Below are positions 36,481 through 48,844 of a stretch of 64,000 bases of DNA, piece after piece (the stretch's first letter is position 1; each line of letters opens with the position of its first letter). The notes beneath the pieces are model-generated. The model had not been told where the DNA came from, did no database searches, and saw only the letters and a list, made by a program, of their open reading frames with translations. Source of the stretch: Onchidella celtica (Eukaryota > Mollusca > Gastropoda > Systellommatophora > Onchidiidae). A program made the position numbers and the translations under genes. The stretch covers positions 39,314,438 to 39,378,437 of the forward strand of contig OZ007574.1 in NCBI GenBank assembly GCA_963931925.1. The letters run 5' to 3'.

Positions 36481-37110
36481 CTAAATCTAGATCTAGATCT
36501 AGAATCTAGATCTAGATTTAGATATATATCTAGATTCTAGATCTGGATCCAACTTTTTCTTGTTGCCAAATTTAGACTTCCTTTCTTTCTTTAAAATCTA
36601 GGCTTGTCGTCTAACTCCACATCTGTTATAATCAGAAGTACAAACCCAGATTTCCTTATTGCTAGATTTCATTAAGACAATACAGCATGAAATTCGCATA
36701 GATATAGTACACAAGATCGCGCACTCCCTCCGCTGGCGGAATGAAAAGTGATGCCAGACAGGAAGTAGCTCTCCATTGCGATAAGCCTGAATGCGGGAAA
36801 CCTGAAACGCTTCCGCTTGTAAACATTTTGTGGTCTGCTATTACTTTCGCTTTCATATACTTATTTACAGGCGTTAAATTAGGAGGACCAGCATATTTTG
36901 CAAGTTTGCACAACACAACAGTATTGTTTGGAAACGTAAGTAAACTATTTCAGATGTTTCAGGGGTGCAGACAGGGAATAATAGTCTGCTAGACTAGATC
37001 TCTAGAATCTAGACTCTAGATTCTAGATCAATCCGAGTCAGCAGACAACATTGATAAACCGTAAATATTCCCATCAAATAGAGTCTAGATGGGATCTAGA
37101 TCTAGATCTT
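36481..37110. repeat. clusters of CTAGATCTAG palindromes
   Basis: Dense overlapping TCTAGATCTAGA motifs occur at 36487-36548, 37000-37030 and 37085-37110. The short self-complementary word is scattered through the window (7975, 11345, 42530, 55150) but is most concentrated here. Function unknown; simple-sequence expansion is likely. Confidence 0.6.
36741..36935 (+). CDS. possible first exon of an unidentified membrane protein
   Basis: An ATG-started frame of 65 codons ends at a strong donor (GAAAC|GTAAGT). The predicted peptide has a polar Cys-containing start (HCDKPECGKPE) and then a hydrophobic stretch about 20 residues long (LVNILWSAITFAFIYLF) that could span a membrane. I do not recognise it. 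The next acceptor downstream (37866, before the THAP gene) would not join it in frame, so a partner exon is unknown. It could be chance. Confidence 0.22.
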
Positions 37111-37217
37111 CATGTTTTTTTTTTGTTGTTGTTGTTCTATGTAAGTTTACTGTTGTCTAGTTGTTTTTGCTGTACCTTTTTTTCTGCTGTTAAAACTTAA
37201 ATTGTAGGCCTACTGAA

Positions 37218-37462
37218 GGGAGGTCTTCCGCCCGTCCGCGCCATAATTTTTACCACTATTAAGTAAAGCTCACGGTTACACATTGTCACTGTTATCAATT
37301 TAAACTCACAATAGGCCTACATGGAATGGTCAGATGGACCTGGGGGCATGAGGGTCTAGTCAGTTTGTATCAATGGGCGGTAGTCAGATTGACTAATCAG
37401 GCGGAAAGGGGCTGGGGTAGTTGTGTTTTCTTGACTGTCGCAGATGGGCGGAAGACCTTCCC
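37218..37462. mobile_element. 245-bp MITE with 7-bp target duplication
   Basis: Inverted termini are GGGAGGTCTTCCGCCC at 37218 and GGGCGGAAGACCTTCCC ending at 37462 (one indel between arms). The flanks are TACTGAA on both sides (37211-37217 and 37463-37469), possibly 8 bp if one ambiguous base is shared. It lies 410 bp upstream of the P-type transposase gene. P elements make 8-bp duplications, so a link is possible but unproven. Confidence 0.7.
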
Positions 37463-37873
37463 TACTGAAATACATGTATCATTATGTGGTTGACTTCGAC
37501 CTAAAACTACTAAACCTGAAACCAAAAAAAAGATGTATTCTTTAGGACTCTCTTGGAACCGCATCAATATTTGGTGTCTGAAGACTAAATGAATGGTTTC
37601 AGTATCACAGCGCTATGCTATTCCTGGAGAATGCCAGTGACTATAATCAGTCTAACCTGCTATTGCTAATTTGCTGCAACCCCAACAGTTCAGTAGAGTG
37701 TAGACCTTTCAGTGCCATGCTTTGCTAGGCTATCTGGGCTCATAACCTTATTTATGAGTGCATTATATGAAATGTATCTTCTCATTCACCCTATTAATTG
37801 TGTTGTATTGGGATTTGCAATGACTCCGACTCAGCCATGATAGCGCATAATTTCTTATTTTCCCAGAGCTGGT

Positions 37874-40800
37874 ATGGTGACATCTTGTGCTGCTTGGGGC
37901 TGCACCAATCGGCAGACCTCAAAGCGATCGGTTTCTCAAGAAAGCAGAGAGAAAGACATAACATTTCATCGCTTTCCAACGAAAAAGCCAGCTCTGCTCT
38001 CTAAATGGGTTGCTGCGGTCAGACGAGAGCATTTTGTACCCACGGCATCTCACCGCTTGTGCAGCGTGCACTTCGTACAAGATGATTTTGGAGACAGTGT
38101 CCACAGGCGCATACTGAAATCAAGTGCTGTGCCATCAGTATTTAGTTACCCTCAGCATCTGCAGAAAAGCAAAACACCAAGGAGAAAGCTTGAGAGGAAG
38201 TCTTTGCAGACAGTGAGTCCCAGCATGATAGCTAAAAAGCGGACAAAGGCAACGGCACCTTCAGTTATGCTCAAAGGGTTTAGGCATGATCATACATATG
38301 CCAGAGCAAAGAACACAGAGAAATCCCTCATGGAAATGAGATCAACAGTGACGAAGTTGAGAGCGAAGGTAAAGCTTCTCATAAACAAGGCTGCCCGAAG
38401 AAAGAAGAGTGTTATGAGACTAAGTGGTATTATTAAAGAACTTAGGGACAAGAAACTCGTAGAGACTGCTGCTCATGAGATCTTAGAACAGGCTTGTGAC
38501 ACAGAAATGAGCTTAACTTTATTCAGACACCTCATGCACCAGAGAAAAACCCATAAACATGCTAGACGATACAACTCTGCAGTCAGCAAATTTGCAATCA
38601 CACTACACTACTTATCACCCAAGGCGTACAATTTCATCCGCCCAACATTACACTTACCACACCCAGCAACACTTCGAGCTTGGAAAGGATCCATCGACTG
38701 CAGCCCAGGTTATTTCAGTGCCATGCTTAAAACAGTGGAAAAACATGCAAGTACAGGAGACAATGTGTGTTCTCTCATCATTGATGAGATGAGTCTTCGG
38801 AAAGAAGTTACTTGGTGCCCAAACAGTCACACTTATCGTGGTCATGTGGACTTTGGTGGAGGCCCAATCAATGACACAGTTGCTTCCAGCGCTCTTGTCT
38901 TCATGGTTGTGTCAATGAAGAGACATTGGAAGACACCAGTAGCTTACTTCCTTACGGATCACATTGACAGTGAGAGACTCGCTAGTAGCATCAAGGAGGC
39001 TTTGATGCGTACGGCTGATCATGGCCTCATCGTCAAAACGGTGGTAGGAGATGGCTTGAAAGCCAATATGAAGGCTGCACGCCACCTCGGCTGTGATATC
39101 GATGCTGTCAGCCCAAGGCCATATTTCTCTCATCCCCACCCGTCCTTCCGTGATGAAAATGTTTTCTTCATTTGTGACCCACCACACATGCTGAAACTTT
39201 TCAGGAACCTGTTAGCTGAGTATGGGACAGTATACCGGGCTACACCAGAAGGTAGACTGCCAATATCCTGGAAGTATGTGCGAGCTCTTCATGAATTGCA
39301 AGTGGGGGATAGTGTCTATCTTGCTAACAAGCTGCGCAGCAAACACATATTCTACAAAAATGTAAAGATGAAAGTAAATGTCGCTGCACAGACTCTGTCC
39401 TCCTCTGTGGCAACAGCGATTGAGCACCTCAGGGATGACCTAGGCCTCCCACAGTTTCTTGGCTCAGAGGAAACATGTAGGTGCATCCGCTTGATCGACA
39501 GCCTGTTTGATATGCTGAACTCCAAGAACCCTGTAGCTAGAGGCTTAAAGGCTCCCATCTCAGCTTCCAACAGAGCTACCTGGGAGAAGGCATTACCCGA
39601 TGCAGTCCAGTATATGTTGTCCTTGCAGAATGCTTTGGGGAAGCCTCTTCATCAGACACCAAGAGGACAGACAATAACTGGTTTTGTCATCACTGCCGTG
39701 TCGACCCTTCATCTGGCTGATGACCTCTTGACCAGAGGAGTTCTGAGATATCTTCTGACGTACAAGTTTTCACAGGATCACCTGGAAATGTACTTCAGTA
39801 AGGTAAGTCTCAGTTGTTATTTTTTGTTTGTTGTTGTTGTTTTTTTTTTTCTTGTAGATTTCATCTGATTCCAACTACGTCATTGATTAAATTTAAATGT
39901 TCAGGTCTCTACTATTTACACATTTTTTATTACTCCAGTTTCATGAAAGCTGTTATATGTATACATATATCTACTATGTCAAATTGAAAACTTTAAAACA
40001 CTAGAGTTGTGACTATCATTTTCCTGTTTGTTTGATTTATTTATTATGTTTCTTGAATTCTTTCCAGTTTTGGGACATGGTTTGTTGTCAGGTTTTGACA
40101 GAGTTATTACTTTTCACACTTTTACTGTTCCTCGAAATTGTTAAAATAGTAAAGGGTCATGACTTGTGCTGTAAGTGTAAGGTAAACAAGGATGAATCAA
40201 GAAGAAATTATACTGGGGAAGGAAATGGAAAAGATATCGTTTTCAAATACTAAGACTGCATTTTTAAATAATTTCAGATTCGCCAGAGGAATGGTTTCAA
40301 TAATAATCCGACTGCAGATCAGTTCAGGGCCTCTCTGAGAACCCTGATGCTCCAAAATGACATCCGTGCATCAGATTATGCCAATACAATACAGCAGGAT
40401 GGCACACATGAACTGCAGCTGGAGTCTTCACTATTCAAGAGGCAAAAGAAAGCGAAGATATCTGTTGAAATCACTGAGGACAGTGATTTTCTGGCTGCTG
40501 TGGACAGTCTTGATGCAGTGTTTACGTTATCTGACACAGATTGGAGATATTCCTGCATAATGTACACTGCTGGGTTTGTTAGCAAGCGCTTGGCAAAACA
40601 GATCAAATGTGCAGACTGTAAAGGTGCCCTTACAACTGACTCACCTCCACCCAACGATCTGCGCTATTCGTTTTTTCGAAGACGGAACAATGGTGGCCTT
40701 GTTTGTCCTTCGGATGGTATCATCCAAATCCTGGTCGCCACTGAAAAGGCTTTCAGGCTTCTTATGCCCAGCCCAGAATTGATGACAACACTCCCTCATG

Positions 40801-41075
40801 GCCAGAATATCGATGCACCAATCCAGGCTTTAGTAACATCCTCCTTAAGGGATAAGTATTTTACCCTTTTCCCAACTCTGGAGGCACACTTTTTTGACCA
40901 TGAGCACATTAACGAGGAAAATCATATCTCACAGCTCATCAAAATGATAGTGTCATATTATCTCAGGATGCGACTTTTCAAAGCCGGAAAGCTCCATCAA
41001 CAAAGAGTAATTCTGGGTGGACAGTCATCCAAGAGGATTAAGCTGAATAAGCTGGTCCTCTTCAGTGGACAATAA
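37874..41075 (+). CDS. THAP9-like / P-element-type transposase (2 exons, 908 aa)
   Basis: Exon 1 is 37874-39802 and exon 2 is 40278-41075, joined in phase 0 (AAG|GTAAGT ... TTTCAG|ATT), giving HLEMYFSK-IRQRNGFNNNP. The N-terminal THAP zinc finger (about residues 1-90) has Cys5, Cys10, the LCSVHF CxxH pair and AVPSVF. A coiled region follows (about 140-215), then the P-element RNase H-like core with IIDEMSL, GDGLKANMKAARHLG and DPPHMLKLFRNLL, and FSQDHLEMYFS with the probable catalytic Glu near the splice junction. The family makes cut-and-paste transposition through a THAP DNA-binding domain; human THAP9 is about 900 residues, so this is full length. I see no internal stop. Flanking terminal repeats were not found, so it may be a live element with unrecognised ends or a host-kept gene. 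Confidence 0.88.
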
Positions 41076-42727
41076 AAGTACGTGTAAATTGCATTTCAAT
41101 CACTGGGCAGCAAAGGATGGATTTGAGATGAGATGTAAGTTGATTCTGTGTATGTCTTGCCTTTCTCTTGATAAGATATGTATATGTTAATTATGATTAC
41201 TGTGTTACGTGATCTAACATTTCTGACTATACTAGGGCATGTCATGTCATTGTGCATGTTGACCGCACTACTGTTGTTTCATGTATGACCATTATGACAT
41301 AACTGCTAACCTGCCATAATGAATGATAAGAATGTGAGGCATGCTGTTTTGTGCTATTTTTATTAAATGACTGTTATTATGTTATTACCTCATCACTAAG
41401 GTATGAACGTCCTAATCTACTTGGCCCCAGAGTATGCGTCTTAATTCAGACTCAATTAAGACAAAGAAAATGGGCCATGGGGAGAGAAGAGACCCTGGAA
41501 TTTTATTTAATAGGCCTAGATACTAGATAGGAGCAGAGGTGTTGGCAGAGTTAGATTATGGGACATTTTGCCTCAAAAATTAATTTTGTTTGAAGGTACT
41601 TTGCGAAAAAGTCTAACATATTAGGTTGCATGGTTTGCTGCCAGTTTTCAAAATCGAATGGTTTTGGGGCATGTTTCTGGTTGTCAAAATTTGAGGCAAG
41701 AGTGAAAGAATATGTGAGTGGGATATTTCAGCTTGAGACACCTTGTTAATGTGGGATAAGTGAAAATGTTAATAGTCCACAGTGAAATAAAGATTGGGAT
41801 GTTCTTACTTTAACACAGATGATGCTAACACCGGTTTTTAGCCATTTATCTGTATTTATATCTATGCCGATTTTTTCCTACTAAACACTAACCAGGATCC
41901 GAGGCAGAGACCCACTGAAATATCTATTTTGTTGATAGGGTTGCGAGTCTTAGCAGATTATTTTTATTATTATTATTTTATTCATTTATTTATGTTTTTG
42001 TTTTGTTTTGTTTAGTCACTGTCAATGTTGGTAACATTTCTTGACAGCCTACTATTCGTTAATATTTGTTAATGTTTGATATGGCGCATTTTAGACCCCC
42101 AACCAACCCTGAACTGCGAAGCTTCCCCCCCCCCCCTTTTTTTTTTGTTGTTGTTGTGTTTTAGCAATTGTTTTAAAAATGATTCTCCCTGCGCATCGTC
42201 ATTGTAAGACCGCCGACAGTCAAGCAACGCTGAGCCAGTCAGCGATTCAGGCTTATCGCAATGTCGGTCATGCGCAGTGTGGCATCGCATGAGGTTCGCT
42301 GAGCACGCTATCTCAGTGTACTATATCTATGGAAATTCGTAACATACAGTTGTCCTGGTTGAGCAATAACTGGGAGGGCAGCAATGAAAACTCATATTCA
42401 TGATGGCGACATATCCGACCACTTCATGGGAATTTGGGAAAACCCGAACCCGAACACAGACCAGCGTTTCCGGTGATGCTTTTGAAAAATCCAAGAAAAT
42501 CCCAAGATGACTTCCAACCGAAAACACATCTAGATCTAGATCTATCTGAAATTTACAATGTAATATCCAGTGCCAGTGATTAGCTCGCAGATCACGCTGT
42601 GAAAAGGATACTCACGTACATACAGGCAAGCTCAACCTTCCACAAACCCACTAATTCGCACTCCCCAGGCCTCGGTCGGCTCGGATGTTCCAGGGAAAGA
42701 GGAATAACTCTAAACAATTCCAAGACC
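41076..42727. other. intergenic, no gene seen
   Basis: The 3' flank of the P-type transposase, then AT-rich DNA, a C/T-rich run (about 42126-42158) and a CTAGATCTAG cluster at 42530. There are no supportable exons. Confidence 0.45.
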
Positions 42728-43779
42728 ATATATATATATATATATACGACCCTTTTCGTCTTTGCAGACGGTCTTTGCAGCATTTTCTGACTTCAAGACA
42801 GATGCCGAGAGCAGCTCCTCTCATGACTAATCCGTCCGATATTCGATTTACATCTTCGGTCACAGAGTGAGCACATATACTCGCCTTCGTTTGTGACTTC
42901 ATTTGTCTTTTCCTTCCTTTTCTGTCTTTTTTCTTCCCTAATTTCTCTTTGATTTTTTTCAAATTTGGCAGCACCTTTCCTGACGGCTCCCTTCCAGGTC
43001 GTTCGATCTTCTGCCACATTTTCCCATGATTTTTCATCGATCCCAAAATCTTTCAGTGTGGTCCTGCAGATATCTTTGAAACGTAGTTTTGGTCTACCTC
43101 TTTGACGTTTTCCCTCTTTTAGCTCACCATACAGTATCTGCTTTGGGATTCTACTATCATCCATTCTTTTGACATGTCCTATCCACCTGAGTCGTCTTGT
43201 TCTCAGTGTTGCTTGAATTGAGGTGAGCTTTGCTCGTTTGAGAACTTCGCTGTTGGTGATTTTGTCCTGCCATCTGATGTCCATGATTTTCCGCAGGCAG
43301 CGAAGATGGAAGCTGTTTAATCTTTTTTCGTGTCTTGTATAGGTGGTCCACGTTTCGCAGCTATACAACAAGGTACTGATGACACAAGCTTGATAAATAA
43401 GAATTTTGGTCTTGAGTGTCAGCTTTTTGTTGTTCCAAGCTCTCTGAGATAACCTGCCAAAAGTTGTAGCTGCTTTCCCAATTCTGGCGTTTAGTTCTTC
43501 ATCCAGGGATAGTGATGCTGTTACTGTGGAGCCAAGATAGGTAAACTTTTCAACTGAGTTGATCTTGTTGCCGTTCAATGAAATGTCGGGAGGAGATAGT
43601 GTACCTTGTCCGATTACCTCTGTCTTTTTAACACTAATTGTCAAGGAAAAGAGGTCGCATGCATTTGACAATAAGTCCATCATATTTTGCAGTTGTTCGT
43701 TGTTTTTGGCTACTACTGCAGCATCGTCTGCAAAGAGGAGTTCACGCAGCATGATTTCTCGAGACCATAAAAACAGCAC
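42728..43779 (-). mobile_element. 5'-truncated RTE-like LINE with (TA)n tail
   Basis: The minus-strand open frame 43779-42793 encodes the end of a reverse transcriptase. LLFADDAAVVA contains the catalytic FADD, followed by FTYLGST, RIGKAATTFGRL, CLRKIMDIRWQDKITN, LRWIGHVKRMDDSRIP and GKRQRGRPKLR, and a final Cys/His cluster (CSLCDRRC...HERSC). The N-terminal half of the RT and the endonuclease are missing. Downstream of the stop a 3' tail ends in a TA-dinucleotide run (42728-42746), typical of RTE-like elements that end in short tandem repeats. The surviving frame has no stop, so the copy is fairly young, but it cannot retrotranspose alone. Confidence 0.85.
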
Positions 43780-44937
43780 ATACTGCTACGAGGCTGCAAT
43801 TTCACCAAAGATACTAGAAACGATCAATTCTATAGTGTCTTTGATTACACACACAACTTCAATCACCCTCCAAAATTTATTTTCATAAAGAAAAATGATT
43901 TACCTTTAATTAGGTGGTATGAAAATTAATTAATTGAAATTTGAATGTCCAACAAAAGAAAATAGAAAAACAAGCTAAAAATACATTTTTTAGGCCACAT
44001 TTATTTGCAGACGTCTGCGGATAAGATCTGGATCTTTTTCATAGACGCCTGCGAATAAGATCAGTATCTTATTTGCAAATGGATTTTGGGTTTTGTGATT
44101 TTATTTAGGAAGAGCTCCTTTAGATCACAGTTCTGGCTTGTTTTGTTGAATAATTATTAGGCTCTTCACTCGGTAAGATGGCTCGATTCGGAGTAACACA
44201 CGGTGTTTCTTATGGTAATGATGCACCAAGTTGTGGGTTTTTTCAGCGATACTTATCGGTTATCGTGTCCACGATAGCATCAGAGAGACCCCGCTTAGTA
44301 ATGCTTTTACTGAGGTTCCCCAAAGTAAACTCGCCTGTCGAATTGGTAAGGGGGGTTCAAATCTCCCCAAGAGCTGACCTTTTGTTTTTTTTTTTTGGTT
44401 ACTTTTTTTTCCTACTTTTCCCCCCAGTGATTATTGTTGCTTTGCTCCAGTGTATAAAACTGTGTTTACTGTGAGTGTGACTAGGATTTTTTGACGGGTG
44501 TGAAGTCACAGAGAAAGTCAGCCAGAGCAGATAAAAATTAACCAAACTGCCATGCAAACAAAAAAGTAATACATGTAAAACAAAACATGACAAAAAGCTG
44601 AAGCAGAAGACCCCCAAAATATATTTTCAGTAAATGCAGGGCTAAATCAAAGTCACGACAGAGAGAGACAAAATATTCAGTTGACACTGACTGACCACAA
44701 GAAATCATTTACATGTTTAAAATTTGATTTACAGTTTTATTTCTAATTAAGCAACTGTCCCGTTCAATGAAAAGGAATTTAATAAAATGAACAGGAATAA
44801 ATAAAAGAAGTAATCTGGAGCACACTAGTAAAGATCAGTTTCCTAACGACATCAATTTTGCAAAATCCTTAGGGAAAAAAATGATTCCTAATACACTGTA
44901 ATGAGCAGTACTAGGTTTTGAAAAAAAAAAAAAGGGC

Positions 44938-45015
44938 TTCCGCGTGGGATTGAACCCAAAACGGATTGAACCCGTAGTCTTCGACTGATAACCGCAGATG
45001 CTAGGCAGACCACGT
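44938..45015 (-). repeat. tRNA-like segment
   Basis: On the minus strand: GTGGTCTGCCTAGCATCTGC, then CGAAGACTACGGGTTCAATC, and a second B-box-like GGGTTCAATCCCACGCGGAA. It looks tRNA-derived with a duplicated T-arm motif. It is not a credible functional tRNA. Confidence 0.45.
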
Positions 45016-45095
45016 TAGACTGGAGGAACTTCTCATGGATAGTACACACCAAGAAACCTCCATTGCGAATAAGATCGGGACTTTCAAATTTCGAA

Positions 45096-45127
45096 GTGCT
45101 TATTCGCAGACGTCTGCGAATAAGCAC
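45096..45127. repeat. perfect 32-bp palindrome
   Basis: GTGCTTATTCGCAGAC is followed directly by its exact reverse complement GTCTGCGAATAAGCAC. It is the right boundary of the 44.0-45.1 kb composite. Confidence 0.9.
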
Positions 45128-46819
45128 TGTTTTTTTTAAATATATCAGGGGATGGTCAATTTTGTTATGCCATCTTAAAGGAAGTTAATATGTAGGTAGG
45201 TTTTTGGGATAACCTTGGGACAGCTCGCTTATTTATTCAAGTAGACAGATCATGGAGTCTTTTTTTTTTCAAATGTGGTTTCTTTCCTTCTTTTTTTCGT
45301 TCTCTATTTTTTCTTTTAATAGAGAAGTACACAGTGTAGTAATAAACACACAAAGGCCCAAAAAATCCCAAGATCTTTAAACAAACATGCCAAGATCTCA
45401 AGATAACCTCTAAAATCCCTACGACCGGCGTCGCTGTTTAGTGTAGACGATGACCGCCGTAATCAGCTAAGAAAAAGTCAACGGAAAGATTACTATATTT
45501 TTATTGTTAAAAAAATAGCCTCTATACATATAATGGTCATAGAACTGCGGGGCACAAAGTTAAATGGTGACCCCCCTCCACCCCCCAAGTACAATTATGC
45601 AAGGCCCCTACCTAGGAACAAACAAAAAGAAAACTATTGTACAATAATTTCCAAAAGAATTAAAAATGAAAAAAACTACAGGCTTCGGCACGACAAATGT
45701 TACATTTTTTTAAAAAAGCATTGTGGGAAATGAATTTTAACAGCTGTCAGAAAAATAAATAATTATTAGGGAGCAGCTATTTAGATTTCATTGCCTTATT
45801 GCTGCTAGTTCCATGTCCTTCAATAAACTTTGATATTTCATGCTAATTAGCTAATATACTGTGGTTGTTTTGTGCACTTGTGTGTGACTGTGTTTGGGTG
45901 CATAAATTATGTCTCCCACATAACTGTGTAGACCTTCTACGCTTCTTCTGGTGTCAGAACATGAAGCCCTTGGATTACGTACAGTTATGCAAATCACATG
46001 AGTGAGGGGGTGCAAAACATCACCACAAGGGAGCTGTCATCTATAAATTTGTTTTTCCTCAGACCACTAGATGTTGCAACGCTGCATGTATTGATGTCTT
46101 TCATTAAATCCTGAAATCTGGAATGTCGCTACTGCAGTTTATGGAGATACATATTACAGAACACGAAAGCCAGTGAATTGCCATACAGAGCTGATGGGGG
46201 TAAGACGTGGCCCATTTTTTTAAAATTTAATCTTGATTTATTGCAAATCTAGGCCTTGTTTTTATAGTTTATGACTTTGAGTGATTCAAATAGTGGAGTA
46301 AACCCAGCAGGAAAACATTGCCTGTGATAGGTCAGCAGCATACAAATGAAAGAGTTACTCCCCGGTTTGAAATTTGCTCGGCCTAATTTTTTACATTTTC
46401 CGCTCTTGCTTGAGAAAGGCTCTAACCGTCTGTATGATGAATGTTTTAGGTTAACAACACACAAAGTGAATTTAGAACAAAAAAGTCGTTTAAAGATCTA
46501 ATAATCTTTATTTCTATCATTATTTTCAATCATGACAGCAAGATCACATTGGAATACACTGTCCAGGAATTCAAAATTAGAATCCAAATCTGGACCCACA
46601 CATACAGCATCACATGATACATCTAATCTATGTTTGGGATATTAGTGAAACGGAGATTTGCGTACAAAAAAATCAGGTGTGGAATGCTTTAAGCGGACGA
46701 AACATAAACAGTATACTACATGTAATACAAAAAGAAACTGTATTAAAATTTACACCAATAGAACTAGTAGTAGTGGATGGACAGACTGAGGAAACATAAT
46801 AATTTATTATTACTTTCAC
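45128..46819. other. intergenic, no gene seen
   Basis: AT-rich with T runs near 45260. No exon, RNA gene or clear repeat is recognised. Confidence 0.45.
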
Positions 46820-47048
46820 CTAAGCATTGTCCATCGACTGCAGGATGTAACCCTTCAACGATGACTTCCATTCCTTTCTGTCTGATGTCTTCCTCATCCA
46901 TGTTGTTCTCCCTCTCTTTTTAATATCATCTTGCCATCCTCTTCCTGGTCGTCCTCGTGTTCTTTTTCCTGCCCATGGATGCCTTTCAGGGCAGCTTTTT
47001 GTCCATCTATTATCATTCATCCTTCCCACATATCCAGCCCAGATCCCC
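46820..47048 (-). pseudogene. LINE reverse transcriptase C-terminal fragment
   Basis: A 69-codon piece with GRMNDNRWTK, GKRTRGRPGRGWQDDI, TTWMRKTSDRKEW. This is the common end of non-LTR retrotransposon polyproteins (GHVxRMxDxRW...GRPxxRWxDDI...W...A.DRxxW). It is only the last part and is 5'-truncated. Confidence 0.7.
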
Positions 47049-47222
47049 TTTTGTTATAGCATGAATTTTGCTATGTCTGTTTGCGTTGTTTGTTTGCGTA
47101 TTTCATTATTACTTTAGGGCACCTAAATAAACACTTGACCACAGAAATAAATGAATTAGATGAGAATTCTTAACATTATTAGTTCCCATGAGTTAAGTAC
47201 AGGAATTTAAATTATGTTATTT

Positions 47223-47329
<107 letters not shown>

Positions 47330-48212
47330 GTGAGACATACACACTTGCCTAGATGCCTAGAGAGAGAGACAGACAGACAAATAGAGAGACCCTGCATGAC
47401 ATAATAAAACCAAATATAAAAACTGATATAAACACATTTTTCCCCCAAAGTTCTGCCCGAATAAGTATACATATTTATAAAATAAAAAAAAATATTTTAT
47501 AAATACTTTATGCCGTGCTTACTTGTGCTATGCTGAACAATTACTTTCAATTAAGGCTTCACTAAAGGACAGGAAGGATTGGCAAACAAAAGATTTTAAA
47601 CACTCCCTTTTATTAATATGCATAAGAAACAATTTCATCATAAATCAACACAATGCTGTAACATCAATCCTTGCTATATGAATAAGAAATGATTAGCACT
47701 AAATGTAACATTAAAATGTGTAGTAAACAAGAAAAATTCAAGTATATGATGAAAAATAAAAGCAATATTAATCTTCTTGCATATGGGTGTGTGTAGTTCT
47801 TCGTTTTCATCCCACAGCAGCAAGCATTCCTTGAACATATAGATTATATTTCTGCATGTATGATTATAATATATATTATCCTCTAGAACTAAACTGAAAA
47901 TGAGAAGCAGGACTTCACCTAAAGTAAAGACTAATTAATTCACCGCTGCAATTTTGGATAATGTATGGATACAAATTAAATACAAATAGATTCAAATTTA
48001 GCCTCAAGATATTTTTAAGAAGCTATGAGTTTCAGATTTTTATTATGCAGCTTACCCACTACAATCTCTAAGTTTAAACCTAAGTCCCGGTCTGTGCAGT
48101 GCCAAAATAAGGGCCTAAATTGCGAAACAAAATGTGTTGAAAAAGTAACATTGTATGTATGTGTACAAAATATGTTCAAGCAGCTCGTCCGTAAAGAGAA
48201 ATATGTGTTCTG

Positions 48213-48615
48213 GTGCAGTTTAGACCGATCTCCTTCTTCTTCTTATTTTTCCTCTTCTTGGCTGCTTCTTGTATCCATGGGATGTCAAGGGAGATATACA
48301 GGGATTTGGAGTATGACAGAGACTTGGTATCTGGTAGGAATATGTGGTGTTCTTCGAGCGTCTCTTTGGTGTCATCACTTTATCACTTGCGTAGTCGTCA
48401 TCTGGGTTTTCTGCCATGGCATTTCAATGCGTACACCCTTTGATGCGGTGCATTTGGTGCCAGTTCCTATGAGGTGTCCAAACCATTTCAATGGCTGCTT
48501 CTGCACATATTTTAGCACTGTTTCGAAACCTATTTTTGCTCTTATTTCCTCTTTGATTGAGGTGCTTATAGCTTTTTTCGGACAACTCATTTCTACTGTG
48601 GCTATCTGCTGCTAG
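48213..48615 (-). pseudogene. degenerate LINE 3' fragment
   Basis: Minus-strand pieces in shifting frames read KEEIRAKIGFETVLKYVQ then KQPLKWFGHLIG, as in CR1/RTE-like polyprotein ends (LKWFGHxxR). The rest is frameshifted. It lies just 3' of death-domain gene B and points the same way. Confidence 0.55.
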
Positions 48616-48844
48616 TATTAGTATTAGACAAAATAATTCAAAATATGTGAAAATTCCACTCCACCTATATGGCACCAGGTCAGTATCAGTTTTCTTCAGT
48701 ACATGTGTATATTTACATATTGTAGCCTCAGATTCTGGCCTTTAAAAGTTAAAGGTATCAACAATAACCATAATAATATAAACATATTTTTTTTAATTCA
48801 AAGCCTTGCATCTCTTACGATGCTACATCACCAATGTGACTCAC

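Larger units (their letters stand above)
43999..45127. repeat. composite repeat bounded by TTATTYGCAGACGTCTGCGRATAAG hairpins
   Basis: The left edge (about 44005-44030) reads TTATTTGCAGACGTCTGCGG then ATAAGAT; a second partial copy follows near 44040. The right edge is a perfect 32-bp palindrome (45096-45127). Between them are tRNA-like segments near 44345-44375 and 44938-45015 and T-rich/A-rich tracts. The architecture parallels the 34.6-36.3 kb units with a different hairpin sequence. Confidence 0.6.
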
